This document shows, in pieces, positions 15,225-17,719 of a stretch of DNA of 17,719 nt. The notes beneath the pieces are model-generated. The model saw only the letters and a program-made list of their open reading frames with translations, did no database searches and was not told the origin of the DNA. The DNA is from CAYSGX01 sp964518215 (GTDB lineage Bacteria > Bacteroidota > Bacteroidia > Chitinophagales > CAIOSU01), in the NCBI GenBank assembly GCA_964518215.1, contig CAZFFP010000080.1, forward strand, positions 1-17,719, read 5' to 3'. How positions within the stretch are numbered: position 1 is the first letter of the stretch; each line of letters starts with the position of its first letter. A program made the position numbers and the translations under genes.

Positions 15225-16280
15225 TTATTCCACCCAATCGGCTATAAAAATATTAGTGTCACGGGTTTTGTTATTGAATCGGTTAGAGCAAAAAACTAAT
15301 TTTTTTCCATCGGGCGAAAACATAGGAAACGAATCGAAAGTTTCGTCAAAAGTTATTTGTTCTAAGTTTTTTCCGTCAATATCTATCATGAACAAATTGA
15401 AGGGGAAACCTCTATCAGATTTGTGATTGGAGCAGAAAATAATTTTCTTTCCCGATGGGTGAAAAAAAGGCGCCCAGTTGGCATTACCCAAGTGGGTGAT
15501 TTGTTTCAGGTTTTTTCCATCAACATCTATAACGAACAATTCCATTTCAGAAGGAGCAACAAATCCTTTTTTCAGCAAGTCCTGATAATCTTTTAATGTT
15601 TGTTCAGATATTTTTGCAGGTCTCGATGCTCTGAAAACTATTTGTTTTCCATCGGGCGAAAAAAACGCACCGCCATCGTAGCCGGGTTCATCGGTTAATT
15701 GAAGCAAGTTGCTGCCATCAATATCGCAAACATATAATTCCAAATCACCGCTGCGGTTGGAAGTAAATACAATTTTATCTCCTGTGGCAGAAACAGTGGC
15801 TTCGGCATCATAAAAGTTGTTGTTGGTGAGTTGTTGCACAATATTTCCTTTAAGGTCGCTCACGTATATTTCATAATCGTTAAAAATGGGCCACAAATAT
15901 TTTCCGGGCACCGGCTCAAAATGCGGGCATGCATTATTTGCATGATGTGTAGATGCAAAAAGTATGGCAGAGTCTCCGGGCATGAAATAGGCACAAGTGG
16001 TTCTGCCTTTTCCGGTGCTGATTAAATGAGGCTGAAAAGGTTCTTCAGAAATGTTTGCATAATAAATCTGGTCGCATTCTAAATCATATATTTTTCCGGT
16101 GCGCTGAAAGGTGAGCATAGTTCCATCGAAACTGAAATATGCTTCGGCATTATCGCCACCAAAGGTAAGTTGTCTGACATTTTTCAGATGTTTTTCCTGA
16201 GGATATCTGACCGTTTCATGATGGTTTTGAAAAGCTATTAAAACACAGGCAATCAGAATAAAAAGAGATGTTTTTTTCAT
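15225..16280 (-). CDS. Exported TolB/PD40-type beta-propeller protein
   Basis: This 351-residue protein has an N-terminal export signal (MKKTSLFILIAC, then VLIAF). Cys12 follows LIA, which fits a lipobox, but the signal is short and hydrophobic residues continue past it, so a plain signal peptide is also possible. The body has about six propeller blades. PD40 motifs are clear at FSPDGKQIVF and FSPDGKKLVF, with weaker ones at FSFDGTMLTF and HPSGKKIIF, alternating with strands such as ELYVCDIDGSNLLQLT and LFVIDVDGKNLKQIT. This resembles the TolB propeller and WD40-like repeats of Bacteroidota envelope proteins; no peptidase domain is attached. Its function is unknown, probably protein binding in the periplasm or at the surface. 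The blade repeat also shows in DNA (TTTTCCATCGGGCGAAAA, 15303-15320 and 15645-15662). Confidence 0.8.
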   Translation of the reverse strand: MKKTSLFILIACVLIAFQNHHETVRYPQEKHLKNVRQLTFGGDNAEAYFSFDGTMLTFQRTGKIYDLECDQIYYANISEEPFQPHLISTGKGRTTCAYFMPGDSAILFASTHHANNACPHFEPVPGKYLWPIFNDYEIYVSDLKGNIVQQLTNNNFYDAEATVSATGDKIVFTSNRSGDLELYVCDIDGSNLLQLTDEPGYDGGAFFSPDGKQIVFRASRPAKISEQTLKDYQDLLKKGFVAPSEMELFVIDVDGKNLKQITHLGNANWAPFFHPSGKKIIFCSNHKSDRGFPFNLFMIDIDGKNLEQITFDETFDSFPMFSPDGKKLVFCSNRFNNKTRDTNIFIADWVE

Positions 16281-16562
16281 TGCGAAATTTCATGCGAAAG
16301 TAGAACAAACCTGTGTAAGCAATGTCAAAATTCGGTAAAGAATGGCGAATATTAAATTGGCTCTTTTTAAAGAGTTGTTGTTACATGCCATCAGAACCTC
16401 CATTTTTTACAGGCAATCCGCCTTGTTGAATTTTTATAAAACAAATAATTCAAATTGAAAATGACAAATGTTATGCGGGTGTTGTGATTCTATGAATTTT
16501 GCAATACCACATTAAATATTGAAATTAGCTTTCCAATTCATAAAAAAACACTTCAACCTAAC
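16281..16562. other. Divergent spacer between the PD40 gene and the S15-family hydrolase gene
   Basis: This 282-bp AT-rich spacer contains the PD40 gene promoter (minus, 16295-16322) and a weaker plus-strand -7 candidate, TAGCTTTC at 16526-16533 (one mismatch, 30 nt before the ATG; the nearest TTG is 24 nt upstream, too far). A 22-codon minus-strand frame ending at 16381 reads like a Gly-rich protein end but has no start, so it is not called as a gene. Confidence 0.4.
16295..16322 (-). promoter_or_regulatory. Candidate promoter of the PD40 gene
   Basis: On the minus strand TTG (16322-16320), 17 nt of spacer and TACTTTCG (16302-16295) fit the Bacteroidota pattern of TTG and TAnnTTTG with one mismatch in the -7 box. 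The box ends 14 nt before the ATG at 16280, a short leader as in other genes of this phylum. Confidence 0.4.
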
Positions 16563-17719
16563 ATGAAAAATCTTAAACTTTTTGCGGTAGCATTACTGAC
16601 TCTGTTTCAGGTTCAGTTGTATGCTCAGAACAATAACGGGCAATTAGATATGATTGAGGAATTTTCTCAAATCATTACCAAGCCTGTAATTATGCCCGAT
16701 GGCACTCAATTAATGACCGACTTTTTCGTGCCGGTATTACAGGACTGCTTAGTAGTCACTATCAGTCAGCAAGATTTTAATTCAATACTTCCCGGGGCGG
16801 GCAATTTGATTCCTGCTGAAGGCGCTACGATTGAATTTCTTCCTAAAGGATTACAATTGTTCGTTTACGACTCTCTTAACGGTCAGCCTAACCCAAATCC
16901 CTACCAATTGCCTTTTGTGTTCACAAGAACACCTTATAATAAACAAGGTGATTTCGTAGGTCGGGTAATTTCCATCATGGGTTATGCTTATGCGCTTCAG
17001 GATATGCGTGGCAGATATTCTTCAGGTGGCGTTTATATGCCGATGTTGAGCGATAGCTGGAATAAAAACTCTGTTCATCCCGACTCCAAGCACATTTTAG
17101 ATATTACTGATTTGGACGACCCCCGCAATGGCAATCGTCATGAAGATGGTTACAATAGTATTGATTATATCGCCAATCAATTAACCCGTGAGTATGATTA
17201 TGATGGTGATGGTATTATTGATACTTTCTTATTTTGTAACGGAAGTATCGGTATGTTTGGCGCTTCGGCATTAGGTAACACGCAGTATCAGGCTGCGGCT
17301 GCACATCGTATCAATCCGTTAGGTCGTGGTTTAAAAGCACTGTTCCCCATTGTTGCCACACTTGAACATTACAATTATACCGGTTATCAAAATGGTGTTT
17401 TCAGAGAAAGAATTGTTACCGGTTGGTTGAGAGGTCAGTTGTTTACCGGCACCGATGATGAATTGTATGATTTGGATGATGATATTGATAACAATATTCA
17501 TACTGCTTTCGATTATGGTTTGTCGAACAAATTTGAAGCAGCCAACAAAGCTATTGACCATTTTGTAACTGTTCAATATCCCGAAGGCGCTCCGGCAGGA
17601 TACTATCCTAATTCACAAGGCAGAGGCGAAATGGATGCTACCCGTGCTCCGGTTGATATCAATGGCGAATCTGTTACCAGAGGAAAAATTGTAACCGTAA
17701 ACGGAGTGAAAAGAGTGGT
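16563..17719 (+). CDS. Exported CocE/NonD-family (peptidase S15) hydrolase, 5' part
   Basis: The frame opens at the ATG at 16563 and runs off the window with no stop, giving 385 residues. A signal peptide (about 1-21, ending LYAQ) is followed by the family's ordered motifs: MPDGTQLMTDFFVPV at about 44-58, TRTPYNKQGDF, DMRGRYSSGG at about 147-156, the HEDGYNSIDYIANQ helix, and GMFGASALG with Ser235 as the probable nucleophile (GxSxxG). Known relatives hydrolyse acyl esters, beta-lactam side chains or X-Pro peptides; the substrate here cannot be told. An Asp-rich DYDGDGIID stretch just before the nucleophile elbow looks like a calcium loop. The catalytic Asp and His and any T9SS sorting domain would lie beyond the edge. 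Confidence 0.8.
   Translation, partial: MKNLKLFAVALLTLFQVQLYAQNNNGQLDMIEEFSQIITKPVIMPDGTQLMTDFFVPVLQDCLVVTISQQDFNSILPGAGNLIPAEGATIEFLPKGLQLFVYDSLNGQPNPNPYQLPFVFTRTPYNKQGDFVGRVISIMGYAYALQDMRGRYSSGGVYMPMLSDSWNKNSVHPDSKHILDITDLDDPRNGNRHEDGYNSIDYIANQLTREYDYDGDGIIDTFLFCNGSIGMFGASALGNTQYQAAAAHRINPLGRGLKALFPIVATLEHYNYTGYQNGVFRERIVTGWLRGQLFTGTDDELYDLDDDIDNNIHTAFDYGLSNKFEAANKAIDHFVTVQYPEGAPAGYYPNSQGRGEMDATRAPVDINGESVTRGKIVTVNGVKRV

Noticed and set aside
16381..16449. 22-codon minus-strand frame ending LPVKNGGSDGM
   Set aside because: It looks like a protein C terminus but has no start codon and an upstream stop after 22 codons; too short to separate from chance.

Overview
The window looks like a piece of a Bacteroidota chromosome (Flavobacteriia, Sphingobacteriia or Chitinophagia type). 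The evidence is two proteins ending in type IX secretion system (T9SS) sorting domains (one type A, one type B), a PorP/SprF-family outer-membrane protein, a DUF7948/SBBP/PKD surface protein, TAnnTTTG-like promoter boxes close to start codons, few Shine-Dalgarno sequences, and moderate GC content. I see no tRNA, rRNA, CRISPR array, transposase, integrase or phage gene.

Layout. (1) 1-281 is gene-free and made of short degenerate repeats. (2) 282-2450 (minus) is a secreted enzyme joining a c-type heme domain to a copper type II (PHM/DBM-like) monooxygenase core, followed by Ig-like, InlB-like and type A sorting domains. (3) 2597-6127 (plus) is a large type B T9SS surface protein. It is followed, after a 336-bp gap holding a 120-bp inverted-repeat element, by a PorP/SprF partner (6464-7504). 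(4) 11048 down to 7738 (minus) is a compact four-gene operon: kaiC, kaiB, a divergent second kaiB, and a cytosolic PAS histidine kinase, with gaps of 6, 10 and 4 nt. (5) After a 469-bp divergent spacer, 11518-15217 (plus) holds an AsmA-family protein and tsaD, 7 nt apart. (6) 15225-16280 (minus) is a TolB/PD40-type beta-propeller protein, convergent with tsaD. (7) 16563 to the window edge (plus) is the 5' part of an exported CocE/NonD (peptidase S15) family hydrolase.

How the genes work together. The most interesting system is the Kai operon. It has a double-domain KaiC with both ATPase sites and a Ser-Ser phosphosite pair, no KaiA gene and no KaiA-binding tail on KaiC. It has two unlike KaiB proteins, and the kinase lacks the KaiB-like sensor domain that cyanobacterial SasA carries. 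By eye the second KaiB has Ala at the position where Gly-to-Ala pushes cyanobacterial KaiB into its KaiC-binding fold. It could therefore be a stand-alone equivalent of the SasA sensor domain (inference). The second theme is cell-surface export: the type B substrate and PorP/SprF are probably a functional pair, and the heme-copper enzyme uses the type A route.

Limits: all family calls come from reading motifs; no database search or structure prediction was run.
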